64,000 nucleotides of DNA from Selaginella moellendorffii (taxonomy: Eukaryota > Streptophyta > Lycopodiopsida > Selaginellales > Selaginellaceae): contig NW_003314271.1 of assembly GCF_000143415.4 (NCBI RefSeq), positions 1,859,575 through 1,923,574 of the forward strand, given 5' to 3'. Below are positions 23,401-34,246 of this stretch, piece after piece. The stretch's first letter is position 1. Each line of letters begins with the position of its first letter. The position numbers and the translations under genes are program-made. The notes below the pieces were generated by a model. It saw nothing but the letters and a program-made list of their open reading frames with translations, searched no databases and was not told the origin of the DNA.

Positions 23401-23879
23401 GTGGTCTTATGCTTCCAGATGTATTATTATACCCCCCCAAATACATGTTAGACTGTTGACATGAAGGATGGTTGTGTAGTTGGAACTAGTGGTGGCTGTT
23501 CATAAGTACATCTCGTATTAATAATTTTACTTTGATCTAGCATTGCAAAACCTGATGCTATACTTCAAGGGTGAGGTATAGAGCTATATGCCTACACTGC
23601 AATGTATCAATCTCTTAATTCAGTGAAGAATTTTCCGGATGGCTGGTACAGGCATATTTAAAGTGTGTATAAGAGGTATGTTATTTGGTTTTATTGAGTG
23701 TTACTTATATCCTTTGATTTTTTAGAGACTTAACTTTCCTCTAGCTTGTATGGGATGCAATTATTTTATCAATTGTTGATTCATGTATTAATTGGTGATA
23801 AAGTGTTGCAACACCACAAGACATAGTTACTGCTGTTCAAATACGGTAAAAAGAAACGGGTGAAGAAGTTGATGACTTT

Positions 23880-24340
23880 GAAGGTGGATATATCTAATGC
23901 CCCACATAACCTATTCTATTCTTGGTCTCAGCCTTGCTTGCACACACTCTTGCTTAATGTGGTCTTGGCCTTAAACTGCTACACTTCCACATCCTCTACT
24001 AACTGGCACTTAATCTCTCTTCCTAACTGAAAAGTCTTGCAAAGAATTGTATGCAATGTTTAGAGTTTTGACATAATTCTAAATCTAGGCTGTTGAAATC
24101 TCTCAATCTTTATTTTTTGCTTCTTGTTGCTTGTTAGTGCTTTTGCACAGTTTGCTACCTTGATCTAACGCCTCAAGCACCCAACACATTCAACACCTCA
24201 ACTATCCCAAGTATTGCAATAGAGATTGCAATCAGAAGGCTCATCCTCCTTCTCATCACTGGCCTCCTAGCTAGCAAATGCCATATGCAGGATCAAGAGG
24301 GATTTGATACCATGAAAGTGGAGAGATGTGGACACAAATG
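23880..24340 (-). mobile_element. Possible LTR-retrotransposon remnant
   Basis: TTTGATACCATGAAAGTGG near 24304-24322 resembles, on the minus strand, a primer-binding site complementary to initiator tRNA-Met (TGGTATCA core) next to an LTR border. The pyrimidine-rich flank to its left is compatible with an untranslated leader of such an element. No polyprotein or second LTR is visible, so this is weak. Confidence 0.25.
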
Positions 24341-25913
24341 AGGAGGAAAGAACTCTATATCACTATATATGAATGGGTATATATATATAGAACTACTGCC
24401 ATGTGGGCATAACCACTACTATATCATCTCTCTACTATCTAACAATACCATTCATGATTGTTGTTTTGCCAAACTAAGGTGCTGGTGTCCACTCAAATTC
24501 AAATTACTTAAAACTCTGCAGAAAGCTATGTTTTCTTCTTCCAATCAATATGACAATATCCAAGACCATTCGTTTAAGTTCGGAGGTGCTCCAGTAAGCT
24601 TATTTGATCTAAGCACCTTCTTGATTAGTAGCTAGACCACCTTGGCTTCTACCATACATTTTTATTCTTTGAAATCCTTAGGAGTTTGAGACTTCACCAA
24701 GGCACTTCATTGTTAGCAATAACAAGAAAAAAGATTTGTGTTCAAAACTATAGCCTTCACAAATGAGGTGTACAGTACTTACGGCTGCTAACTTGTTCAG
24801 GAATCTCAACTATGGGATCTGGCAAACTTGAACATCACATTCTAAGGGCGTTGTGGGCCAAAGTTTGACAGCTTTCGAATAAATCTTTTTGTACTAAACC
24901 TTTAAAACATGAGTTGGTGGCTATTTCTTCCAGTGAAATATTTTGATGATGTTTGCTGCATGGCCAGGTCGAGTATCATCTGCCACCTCCCTCATCTGCA
25001 AGAATCCAGTCCGCGGTCACTCCTGGATTCTATGGCATTCCACAGCGATCATACAATTGGGGAAACAAGGGGGGGACTGGATTATGCAAAAGCCCATGGC
25101 TCTATGGACATCCCAAGTTTCCAGGGATTCTTCAAGGTTGTTTGACTCATGCTCCGTATCGATCTGGAATCCTATATTTCCTAGAGGTACCATGCCACGA
25201 TCGATGCTTGGTGTTGTAAGGGATCGCAGCTGGATGTGAAGAGATGGCAGTGGAATCGTTCAACAGCTGCGTCGATCCGACGCTTCCCTGGGTGCGAGTG
25301 ATAGTATGTGGATAAAAAAATTATAAAATAAATTTAGAAAAATGAGATCGAGTTTTTAATTTAATTAGATTAACTGATCCATGGTGGTTAATGGTCCATT
25401 AATTGTTAATTATTACTGTTAGATGGTTATAGAATCTACCGAAATATTGGGATAAATAACATCAATATATTCCTATTTGGTCTGTATATAGAATAGCCAA
25501 GAAAAGAATTGCTTCAAGCCGCATTTGCTAGCACATTAATATAGCTATAAGATCAGGCATGGCCTTTCTTCTCTTTAACTTGTTTCCATGACTGGATGAT
25601 CTGGTCTGGCTCAAACCAAGAAAATAGGCTCACAACCATTGCTTTTCTATAGTATGTATGGTTCTTGTGATCTTTTTGTGTCTCTTATTCCCGCATTGAA
25701 TTTTATGGTGGGACTTTAAATTTCAAGGGAGGCAATGAGTTCCAACTCCCTCTACGAGTGTTGATGGCTAATTTCACTTGTAAATGTCACGCAACTTTCC
25801 TCCTTTGGCACTACAAACCCATTCTCTGGCCTAGGAACCACTATCTCATCAGAGATAATCATTAAAATTAACTAATTGTGCTACCGAGCCCTAACCCTCC
25901 CGAGCTGGGAGGT

Positions 25914-27347
25914 ATGGCGCGCTCGAAGGCGCCCAGGGCATTTGTCCTGCGCAGGCATTTGCTGTGCGCAGCTGCGGCGATGGCGCTTCTCGTCGTGTGG
26001 GCAATGTGGATGAGCAAGGAAAATGAGGGGGCCGGGAGCGGCCACACGAGGTATCTGTACTGGGGATCCAGAATTGATTGCCCTGGTAAGATGTGTGAGG
26101 TCTGTGGAGGTCTGGGACACCAAGAATCCAGCCTACGCTGCGCTCTGGAGGAGGCGATTCATCTAAACAGGTAAGAATCCTCTCCCCTTCTAGATTTTCT
26201 AGATTTCTTAGTCCTTTGTGTGGATTTGCTCGCCAGGACATTTGTGCTTCCTTCGACGATCTGCATTGTTGGAAAGCACAACGATCGAATGCTTCCTGGG
26301 ACGTCCTCCAGGTGAAGCTACGTTTTCAGTTTCTTGGAATTTCTATAAGCTGGACGTCTGCTTGATCCAGTTGGGACTCGAGAGAGTGTGCTGTGGAGGC
26401 TTTGTACGATTTGGATCTCATGTCCTCTACTGGAATTCGTGTCATCACGGACAGCTCCAGAGAATGGATCTCTTCACTACGAGCAGCGCGTAGCGTCGAG
26501 CATGCTCTGGTGAACGTTCATGGATTAACTCGTCAAGAGATCTCTCAAAGTCCACTACACTCGCATGCATTGATCATTAATCGGACAGCCAACTCGCTTG
26601 CATGGTAAGCTTTCTCCTGTTCTTAACCCTTCTTACAAGTTTTTTTTTTCCAGGTTTGTGGAATGCAAGGATAGGAAAAACCGCTCCGCCGTGATGCTCC
26701 CATACGCCTATCTTCCAACAATGGCCGCAAAGCAACTTCGTGAGGCTGCCGAAAAGGTCTTTACGTTTTGTTTTATATTTCTCTCTCGGAAAACTTAAGA
26801 TAGATGGACTAAGTTTGCTTGCTTGTGGCGCATCCAGATACAGCAACGTCTTGGGGACTATGATGCGATGCATGTCCGGAGAGGAGACGTGCTGAAGGTT
26901 AGAAAAGACGGGCAGGGGGAGAAAAAGACCAAGTTTCCACACCTAGACAGAGATACACAGCCAGAAGCAATTCTCCGGCGGATATCCGCCTGGGTATCAC
27001 GGGGACGGACACTCTACGTTGCGTCCAACGAGAGAAAACCGGGCTACTTTGATCCATTGGGATCCAGGTACTTCGATTGGATTTTTGCTGAACTGTGGTC
27101 GTGATCTTTTCTTTCATTGCCCCCTCTTTTCTTTTGCAGATATAAGATTGCATCTTCATCTAATTTCAGTGACATCCTGGGCCCTGTTATTCATAACAAT
27201 TACCAGCTTTTTATTGTAGATCGGCTGGTTCTCTCCGGCGCAAAAACGGTCATACAGACATTTAAAGAGAACCCCGGGGACCTTAGCCTGACAGACGACG
27301 AGAAGAAAGTCCTCAGGTGGCAAAAACCTGTCTATACGTTTGATTGA
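25914..27347 (+). CDS. O-fucosyltransferase-like family protein
   Basis: Six exons: 25914-26170, 26237-26311, 26371-26604, 26654-26756, 26838-27067, 27140-27347; 1107 bases, 368 residues. The ATG at 25914 is preferred over an in-frame GTG at 25878. A basic N-terminus followed by a hydrophobic stretch (about residues 15-33) fits a Golgi type II membrane anchor. Downstream come YWGSRIDCPGK, GLGHQESSLRCALEEA, NRTANSLAWFVECKDR and HVRRGD near residue 235, the nucleotide-sugar motif of the plant O-fucosyltransferase/GT65-68-like clan, ending WQKPVYTFD. These match the Arabidopsis At4g12700/At2g04280 type. It is shorter than I would expect from those proteins, mainly in the N-terminal stem. Acceptor and sugar donor are unknown. 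It converges on the MATE gene, leaving about 360 bases for both 3' UTRs. Confidence 0.87.
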
Positions 27348-27708
27348 GAAACGGCACGCAGCACAAGCAGAAGCTTTGTGCTTCCCAAAACCAGGTAGCG
27401 TATTGTTACGTCTTAATGCACTATAGTACCCGTACACATCTTTCCAGGTTTTAAAAGCATTGAACGGGGAACTTTAGCTCATGTTGCGGTAAGCATACTA
27501 ACTTTTCGTGGTCCCAACTCCAGAGCTGAAACGGCTTATTGGATGTATGTATGCATTGCGTGCATGGGATGTTAGTGCATACATGCCCATCGATGTGATG
27601 CATTAAAGCTTCGCCATCGTGCTTCTCGTGGTATGGACTATAAAGTCGCTGCTGTTTTGCTCGCGGCCTTTAAAAATCATTTTAAATTGATAAAACTTGT
27701 GTATATTT

Positions 27709-29574
27709 CTATACTTGATCTTCCAGGAGTGGTGCCGATAAACCCAGTCGATCTCTTGCTTGGAGCGCCTGCAACAGCAGGTAATCAGTTTAGGACAACT
27801 TTTTCTTCACTCACTCTTTTTTCCCAGTTTGTGCTGAAGGCAGCGACGAAAAACACGAGAGCTTGTACGAGAAATCCAAACAACGATCCGGAGAGCAGTC
27901 CCTGTGCACACAAGATGAAAAAGCTCCAAGCGTGAACAACTCATCGAACCTCTACTCGAAGATGAAAGACAAATCCCAGCACATACGATAAAGGCAACCC
28001 CACAACGTAATACGCTCCAATGTTTCCAAGTGCTGCTATGGATTGCCATCCACATCCGGAAGCGACTCCTGCAACAACAGGAAAGGAACTGAGTTTCGCC
28101 GTTATCCCACTGGGCATATGATACGAACCATAACCAACGCTGTGGAGGGCTGAAAGGATGACGAAACCGCTCGCAAACGGTATCATCCTTCCAACGTAGG
28201 ACACAACTTGGCTGTCGCTGCTAAAGGCGTGTCCCACGACGTTCCTGGAGAGCAGCAAAACCAGCATTGCCAAGGTTGCGTAGACTAAACAAATGAGCAC
28301 TGCTACTCTGAAAGCAAAACGTGCTACGAGTGGGTTCCCAGCTCCGAGCTCGTTGGAAGTTCTCACGCTACATCGCAACAAAGGTTTAGAGGAAAAGACG
28401 TAAAACACTCAGACTTAAACTTGCCTCGTAGCAGCGCTTATCCCATACGAGGGGATCATCCAGAGGTTGATAATTCCCATCCTGTGACGTGAAACTCATG
28501 AAGTGAGAGCAAAACATCTGCGGAGACACTTACACAATAGAGAGCACTGACGTCTGGAGCGCCGGATTCGGAAGAACACCGGAGAACAGAATGAGAACTT
28601 CGAAAGCCCACCACTCCAAGCTGCGGCCAACATTCCACATTGAGGCCAAGAAAGAATGGAGTTATCAAAAGAGCGAGACACTCACCAGACCATGAGAGCC
28701 GATGGAATTGCGAGCTTCAAGAACTGGGAGATGCCATGGAAGGCCTCCGTGGTGAAACCATGCCAGTAATTGGCAAACGTTGGAGAAGCCGCAGCGGCAG
28801 TGACAAGAAAGAAGACAAGCAGCCAGTACGTGATACTGAGAGACACCGCGGCCCCGGCGTTTCCCATGCCGAGTTTATATGTGAAGATCCAACACAGGAG
28901 GATATGACAGAGTAGCGCCAAGATGGACGACCAAAAGAGAGGAAGAACCCTGCTCTGCGTCTGGAAGAACTTCACCATGGGCTCAAAGACGGTGTAGGCA
29001 AACAGGCCTGGAACAAGACGTCTGGCATACCTCTGAGCTCCGGCGGAAATCTCCGGATCCTGGCGGCACCAGAGAAGCAAAGGCTCCAAGTTGATCCAGA
29101 GCAGCGACACTGGGATACAGATGAGAGCGAGAACGAGCACCGCTTGCTGGATGAAGACGCCGACCTTGTGATACTGCTTGGCTCCATGGGCTTGGCCGCA
29201 CAGAGTGTCGAGAGCAAAGGCGAGGCCGATCTTTTCACATCAGGGAGAGAATTTTGTCAACGAACATGTGTAAGTTTTCTGTCCTTTTTTTTTTTTTCTT
29301 TTTTCAGATCTGAGCTTACCACGAGGCTGAAACCCGAGACGTTGCAGAGAGAAGTGGCGATGGCGGCGCTGGAGAGCTCCAGAGTTCCGAGGTGACCGAC
29401 GAACATGATGGAGACGAGCTGGACGGCGATGAGCACGACGTTGAATCCCGCCAGAGGGAAGATTATCCATGCCTGCTTGGCCGCCTCGCTTCGCACTCGA
29501 TCCAAGGTGAAGTTATTGGCCTCCTTGGTCTCCTTTTGCTGCGCTTGGCGATCCTCGCCGCCCTTGGCGTCCAT
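27709..29574 (-). CDS. MATE (multidrug and toxin extrusion) family transporter
   Basis: Eight exons on the minus strand: 29320-29574, 28686-29230, 28534-28620, 28425-28491, 28135-28367, 27956-28068, 27825-27901, 27709-27768; 1437 bases, 478 residues, the usual MATE length. Conserved landmarks in order: an acidic N-terminus, [16 protein letters not shown] (TM1-2), [12 protein letters not shown] (TM3), [24 protein letters not shown] (TM6), SNELGAGNP (TM8), GVASGCGWQ and [11 protein letters not shown] (TM10-11), then a short C-terminal tail ending LLEDQV. Plant MATE/DTX proteins are H+-coupled antiporters of the vacuole or plasma membrane moving flavonoids, alkaloids, citrate or hormones; the substrate here is unknown. 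Intron 4 uses a GC donor (GCAAGT) and intron 5 a weaker GTTATG donor. Confidence 0.93.
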
Positions 29575-29771
29575 CTAATCCCTCTGTCCTTCTGTGTGTG
29601 TGCTGTGAACTAGAAGACCGCAAGTGTATTGATCGAGAGCGTCATGGCCATGCATTAATGGGTGTTAGCATGCCCATTCAAAAAGTAGTATTCATGCAAT
29701 GCCTGGTCAAGATAGTTTAGGTGTTTTGTTAACATAACAGTTCTCTACTCTATAATCCCAAGTGTTGAAAC

Positions 29772-30035
29772 TTTATATTTTATGATATTCTAGAATATTT
29801 TACCATTTAATGGTTGTTATTAATTTATATTAATCATGTATTTATAATTTATAAACATGTTTATAATTTAAAAACTTTCCTAAACATTTCCCAGTATATT
29901 CTTTTTATTCATGGCTAATTATGCAATAAAGTTAATCTTGATTTATAACTTATAAACTGTTTATAATTATTGATCAATTGGATTATTCAAAAATACTAAT
30001 TAAGCAAACCAAAATTATTTTAGGTTACTCAAAAA
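29772..30035 (-). repeat. Adjacent copies of AT-rich repeats B and A
   Basis: On the minus strand, the family B blocks (TTTGGTTTGCTTAATTAG, AATCCAATTGATCAA) come first at about 30035-29925. The family A blocks (TTTAGGAAAG, AAACATGTTTATAAATTATA, AATAACAACCATTAAATGG) follow at about 29893-29772. Finding both side by side suggests they are parts of one element; the copies at 2385, 5261 and 8825 are then fragments. Confidence 0.55.
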
Positions 30036-30554
30036 AGAATATAATACAATAGATGCAAATTCAATCACTCTTGGTCCCTCTAGTCTTCAGTCAGGAATTG
30101 GAATGGAATCTGATAGTGACGCAAATGTACATAAATTCTCTAAATAACATTCCACTTGTATCCAGCTGGGGAGCATACGATTTTATTTTACTTTACTTCT
30201 CTCTATCTGCTTGTTTCCACTTCAATCTTCCTAGTTCCCTGTATTTCTTGTATTTGAATCCACCATTCTCATGCTTCTTAGACCATGTAAATAATATATA
30301 AATGAATGAATTTATTTAGAGACTCAGAGTGTATATTCAACCAAGGCGACCTTTGCCAACTTTCTACTGGTTTGGATGGTCAAACGCAGCTAAACGCATT
30401 TATCTAATCAATGCGACAGCACTACGTCGCACGAACTGTTCGTCCTGGTGATCGTGTCGTCGAAGATCTCTCGAGCTCGAGCTGGACATCCACACTTGGC
30501 GAGAGCGAGTTTATGTTTTCTTACCAGTAACCTGCGTACATCACTCCATCTGCA

Positions 30555-30690
30555 TCATAGAAGCACGAACTCGAGGATTTTGAGCAGTGGAGATCCTCTA
30601 GTTATTGGGAAGAATAGAATCACCATGCAAAACAGTCCCGCTTGTCCCGGCAGTCCTGCTATCTTCATCTTCCTGTGTGACATGGGAAAT
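30555..30690 (-). pseudogene. Fragment of a third FRO-like gene
   Basis: The minus strand encodes a stretch with GLFCMVILFFPITRGSPLL that clearly matches the start of exon 4 of the neighbouring FRO gene (GLFCMAILFFPVTRGSTLL at about 32950-33010). An AG acceptor (TCACACAG) even precedes it at the equivalent place, and the frame ends in a stop (near 30560) soon after LLKILEFVLL. No other FRO exon is recognisable around it. It is a relic of a longer tandem array or a duplicated exon. Confidence 0.75.
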
Positions 30691-31129
30691 ATGATTGAAT
30701 TCAATCAAGGGTCTTACGATTGTGTTATACTTACATAAAGATTAGCTCTGTAAACTTTTTTCACTGTGTTTAGGCAATGCCACCAAAATAAAGTAGTTGA
30801 TGCAAAGTGGATATGTTGCAGGATTCCTTTGGAAACGCTTGTTCACACATGAAGCAAACTTTAAATACTAAAACCTAGGATTTTTCTGGATGTTTTTGTG
30901 CTAGATGCGCACCAAAAATTTCTGCATTTGCTAGAGTTGCATGAGCCATTACTTGCCACCACCAAACAGGAAGCTTACAGAATTAAGTGCTATGCTTTCT
31001 TATTTTCAGTTCCTATTTACATTGGTAGTTATGGTTTGACTTTGTATCCTGGCATATGCATCTCTTGCTATTGGAATGGAGAGGTTTCTAGTCCGGTGAG
31101 ATTCCTGTTGACCAATCGCATTTTCAAGC

Positions 31130-33679
31130 CTACAAGTCGAAATTCAGCGAATGATAATTGTAGGTCGCGTTCTCAGCAGTTTTTCTATACTCCTGGCATA
31201 ACGCTGCAACGCCTTCCTGCATGCTCATGGGGCCGCAAGCAAACACTCCCACATTCATGTTAATGGTGCTCTTGGCAAGACCAGCAAATACACCTGGTAA
31301 CAAAGAAAATAGATTAGATAAAAGCATGACGAAAACTTACTCGCAAAATCTGGACGATGTCCATAGTGAACGCTGACAGGCTTGAGGCTTTCTTCCGGAG
31401 ATCCCACATTGGTCATTGTTGTGGGCGATGGCGTCCATTGCCTCTTCCTCCTGACGGAGTTTGCAACGTACGCAATGGCTGCTCCAGCAATTATAACACC
31501 AAAGAGTGACTCGAGAAAAGCTAGGAGTGCTCCAAGAGATCGATCAAAGTCCTTGTCCTTGGAAGTATAGTGACTGTAAATCCAGAAGCGGCCAATGATC
31601 CCGGCCAGGAACATAAACCCGAAGAAGGACGCGAAGATGACGGCCGCTTCGACGACGCCACTCCCAGCCAAAGGTGGAGAAATTGCTCGCAGCTGCTGAG
31701 CAGCATACCTTGTCACGGACTTTGGAGATGGCTCGGCGTGGATCAGCACTGGGCCGCCTTTTCTTATGCTCGGAGCTTTGAGCAGCTGGATCTCTTTCGG
31801 GCCGGCGTTGTTTTGCTCCAAGTCTGCTGCTTGCTCGCGGGTGACATACGCTTGGACTTCGATGTTGAGAGCGTGCGCAAACTCTGGGCAGATCAGAGCT
31901 GGAGTGATCGAGTTGAGGATATGGAGCTCGTCCGACGTCTTGACTGTGTAGACGAGGATGATATCTTTGGGTGGCGTGAGAGACTTTGCTTGGATGCTGT
32001 AGAGGATATCTTTGAGCATGGACAAGAATGGAGAGATGCCACTTCCTCCAGCAATGAAAACTAGTACCTGGTATCTGGAAGGATCAAGGCCAGCTTTTTT
32101 GTCAAAGTACTAAAACCATGAGAACTATTACCTTGATATGTAGTCCAAGTTGTGGCCATAAGGACCTTCTATTCCAGCCTCAAGTTGCAGCGATCCTCCA
32201 TTATCTTGGATCATGCTAATGATCTTTGAGGTCCAGTCTCCATTCTTTTTTATCAGTAGTGTAAGACGGTCGGTCTCGACGTTGGAGCTGGAAATAACCG
32301 TGAAAGGATGCCAGTCGAGTTTGGAGATGGCTGGCAAGTTGAGAAAAACGAAGCTAGCTGCGCTGTAATGTAGCTCTGCTCAAAATCATGACAGATTTTC
32401 TAGTTGGAATTCACATGACGAAAAGTTTAAAACTATGAACTTACCTGGTTCCTTTGCAAACACGAGCTCAATGGTCTCAGAGCTCAGCACTCTTACTCCC
32501 ATGACATCAACCTTTTGTCGAGATTGCACAAATCTCAAGAGTCGATTTACGGCGAATAACATGACGCCACCCAGAACCATAGCGTAGAATCGATCTCCAA
32601 GGTGCAAGCCAAAAAAGAGGATGAACAGTATGTATAGATGATGGGTGTAATAGAAAAGCTCAAAATTTGCCTTGCGAACCCAGCCGATAGAAGTCGCCCA
32701 CATTACTAGTCCAATTATCAACGCAATGAGTCCAGACAAGCCACTTATCTCGTCGCTGTGCCAGGCCCAGAGCTGCGAAGAACACTAGTGAAAAAAGCTC
32801 TTTTTTCCGGAACACATACCTCGTGGATCTTTTTCTCGATTATCCAGTAGATTATGTACAACAGCCCATGAACAGTCCAAGCCACCAGCATGGTGATTCC
32901 AATCCAAATGTGGTATTTGACTGCGTGCTCAAAAGGAATGTTGAGAAGTCGGAGAAGTGTAGAGCCTCTAGTCACTGGGAAGAACAGGATTGCCATGCAA
33001 AAGAGACCAGCTAGACCCGCTTCCACTGCTGCTATCTCTAGCTTCTTGTGCCACCTGAGGTAAGCAAACATTACATCTTTGAGGAGAACAAAGAACCGTG
33101 GTCATGGTTACTTACAAGGGCTCACGAAGCTTGGCTCGATTTATTGAGTTCACCGATCGTATGTAGTAAGCCGTGAAGGTGTAGACGGTAAAGAGCACCA
33201 AAGCGCATAAGAAAAGGAAGTCCGCCGCTGAAACAATCGAAAGTGGTCCCCTGATGAATAGTGGGTATGTTTCTGGATTGCTCCTGAAGGCTCGTAAGCT
33301 GCTGTTCCTGCTCAGAACAGGCAAAAGTTCCTAAGAATTTGGAGGGAGAATATCTCGCGGATACAACTCACTTGATCTTGAAGGCCTGCTTTCTCTTGTG
33401 GTGATAAGCCAGAGCCGTTGCGATCCCCGCGAAAATGATCGGAGCGCAATATACCACGATCTGCGGTCCTGCAAGGGTCGTTAATGGTACCCATAGAAAC
33501 TTTAGAAGCTGCTTACCATTGTAATATGCTTTGGTCCTTGTTTGAGCCTGCGCGGGGGTCCAAAACTTCTGATACGCGTCCAATGGTCTCATAAACCACA
33601 AGAACGTCCACAAAACCAGGACGACTATCGCAGAGAACTTGAGCACTGCTTTTGTTCCACCGTGCCTCGCGCTCTCCAT
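31130..33679 (-). CDS. FRO: Ferric reduction oxidase (FRO) family protein, copy 1
   Basis: Eight exons: 33517-33679, 33372-33468, 33116-33307, 32820-33054, 32445-32772, 32132-32375, 31341-32074, 31130-31293; 2157 bases, 718 residues. The ATG at 33679 is chosen over an in-frame TTG upstream. Features: an N-terminal membrane segment; a ferric-reductase transmembrane domain with the haem histidines in FEHAVKYHIWIG/WTVHGLLY and YYTHHLYILFILFFGLHLGD; FAD-binding HPFTVISS; NAD(P)H-binding FIAGGSGISPF; two extra hydrophobic segments in exon 7; and the C-terminal VFACGPMSMQ motif with YHSLNFDL at the end. FRO proteins move electrons from cytosolic NAD(P)H through two haems to reduce Fe(III) or Cu(II) at the plasma membrane or organelles. 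It lies head-to-tail with the next FRO gene; regulation by iron is likely but not visible. Confidence 0.95.
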
Positions 33680-34246
33680 GGCTGCTAGATGTAATTCCAA
33701 ACTAGCGAGCGAGCCTTAAAGCTACCTGATAGAAGCGGGATTATATACAAGCGAGGACGTTGCCTACTGTGTTGTTCTTGTCGCGCAGCGTTTTGACTTC
33801 GTAATATATAACTCAACTTTACCACAGCTTGCATTACATGTTCTGCATATCCCGCTAACAACTGGGTGGGAAAACTGCCTCCCGGGCCGCCTGGATTCCA
33901 GTGCTGACTTTTGGTTTAATCCAAATGAGCCTCGTAAGTCGCGAACGGATTGAGCGAGAACAACTAGCTTACAAGCGCGCATGTTTCTAGCGTGGCACCA
34001 CGCGCGAGCCCGTGTGAGCAAACTTAAACGTAAACTTCTCTTTCGCTGGAAGGTCAGTACGCAATGCAAAGTCGTTTAAAACACAAAAACTAGAAAAAAA
34101 AAAAAAAGAATTATCATACTTAACGCTTCCACTATCGGCCTCGATAAAGGCAAGGCTCAATAGACCGTTTTCTGTAACTTTGAGACACTGCAAAAGGGGT
34201 CTCAAAGATTCCCTGTAATGTAAGTGTAAAAAATATGGTACCTGTA
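33680..34246. promoter_or_regulatory. Spacer between the tandem FRO genes
   Basis: About 570 bases between the stop of FRO copy 2 and the start of FRO copy 1, so it should contain the 3' UTR of the former and the promoter of the latter. A poly-A run is at 34094-34107. No coding sequence is supported and no iron-response motif could be named by eye. Confidence 0.5.

Larger units (their letters stand above)
18201..25913. other. Long gene-poor region
   Basis: About 7.7 kb in which no open frame has a recognisable domain or a convincing exon series. Frames at 18233-18529, 22971-23381 and 24909-25239 are the longest coding-like pieces, but overlapping frames of equal length exist and I assign none. 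From about 22540 to 24900 and again at 25300-25480 the DNA becomes AT-rich. It could hold non-coding RNA genes, promoters or decayed mobile elements that cannot be identified by eye. Confidence 0.5.
29575..31129. other. Intergenic between MATE and FRO genes, with repeats
   Basis: Contains family A and B AT-rich repeats (29772-30035), an AT-rich stretch to about 30310, an FRO-derived fragment (30555-30690) and otherwise unassigned sequence. The first few hundred bases should include the MATE promoter. Confidence 0.6.

Noticed and set aside
27341-27488. Plus-strand frame with splice-like borders after the fucosyltransferase stop
   Set aside because: It is one base out of frame with the gene, and the family normally ends near the PVYT motif; it is best read as 3' UTR.
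27633-27935. 100-codon plus-strand frame with apparent splice sites
   Set aside because: The minus strand here gives the last two MATE exons with conserved [14 protein letters not shown], which explains the open frame.
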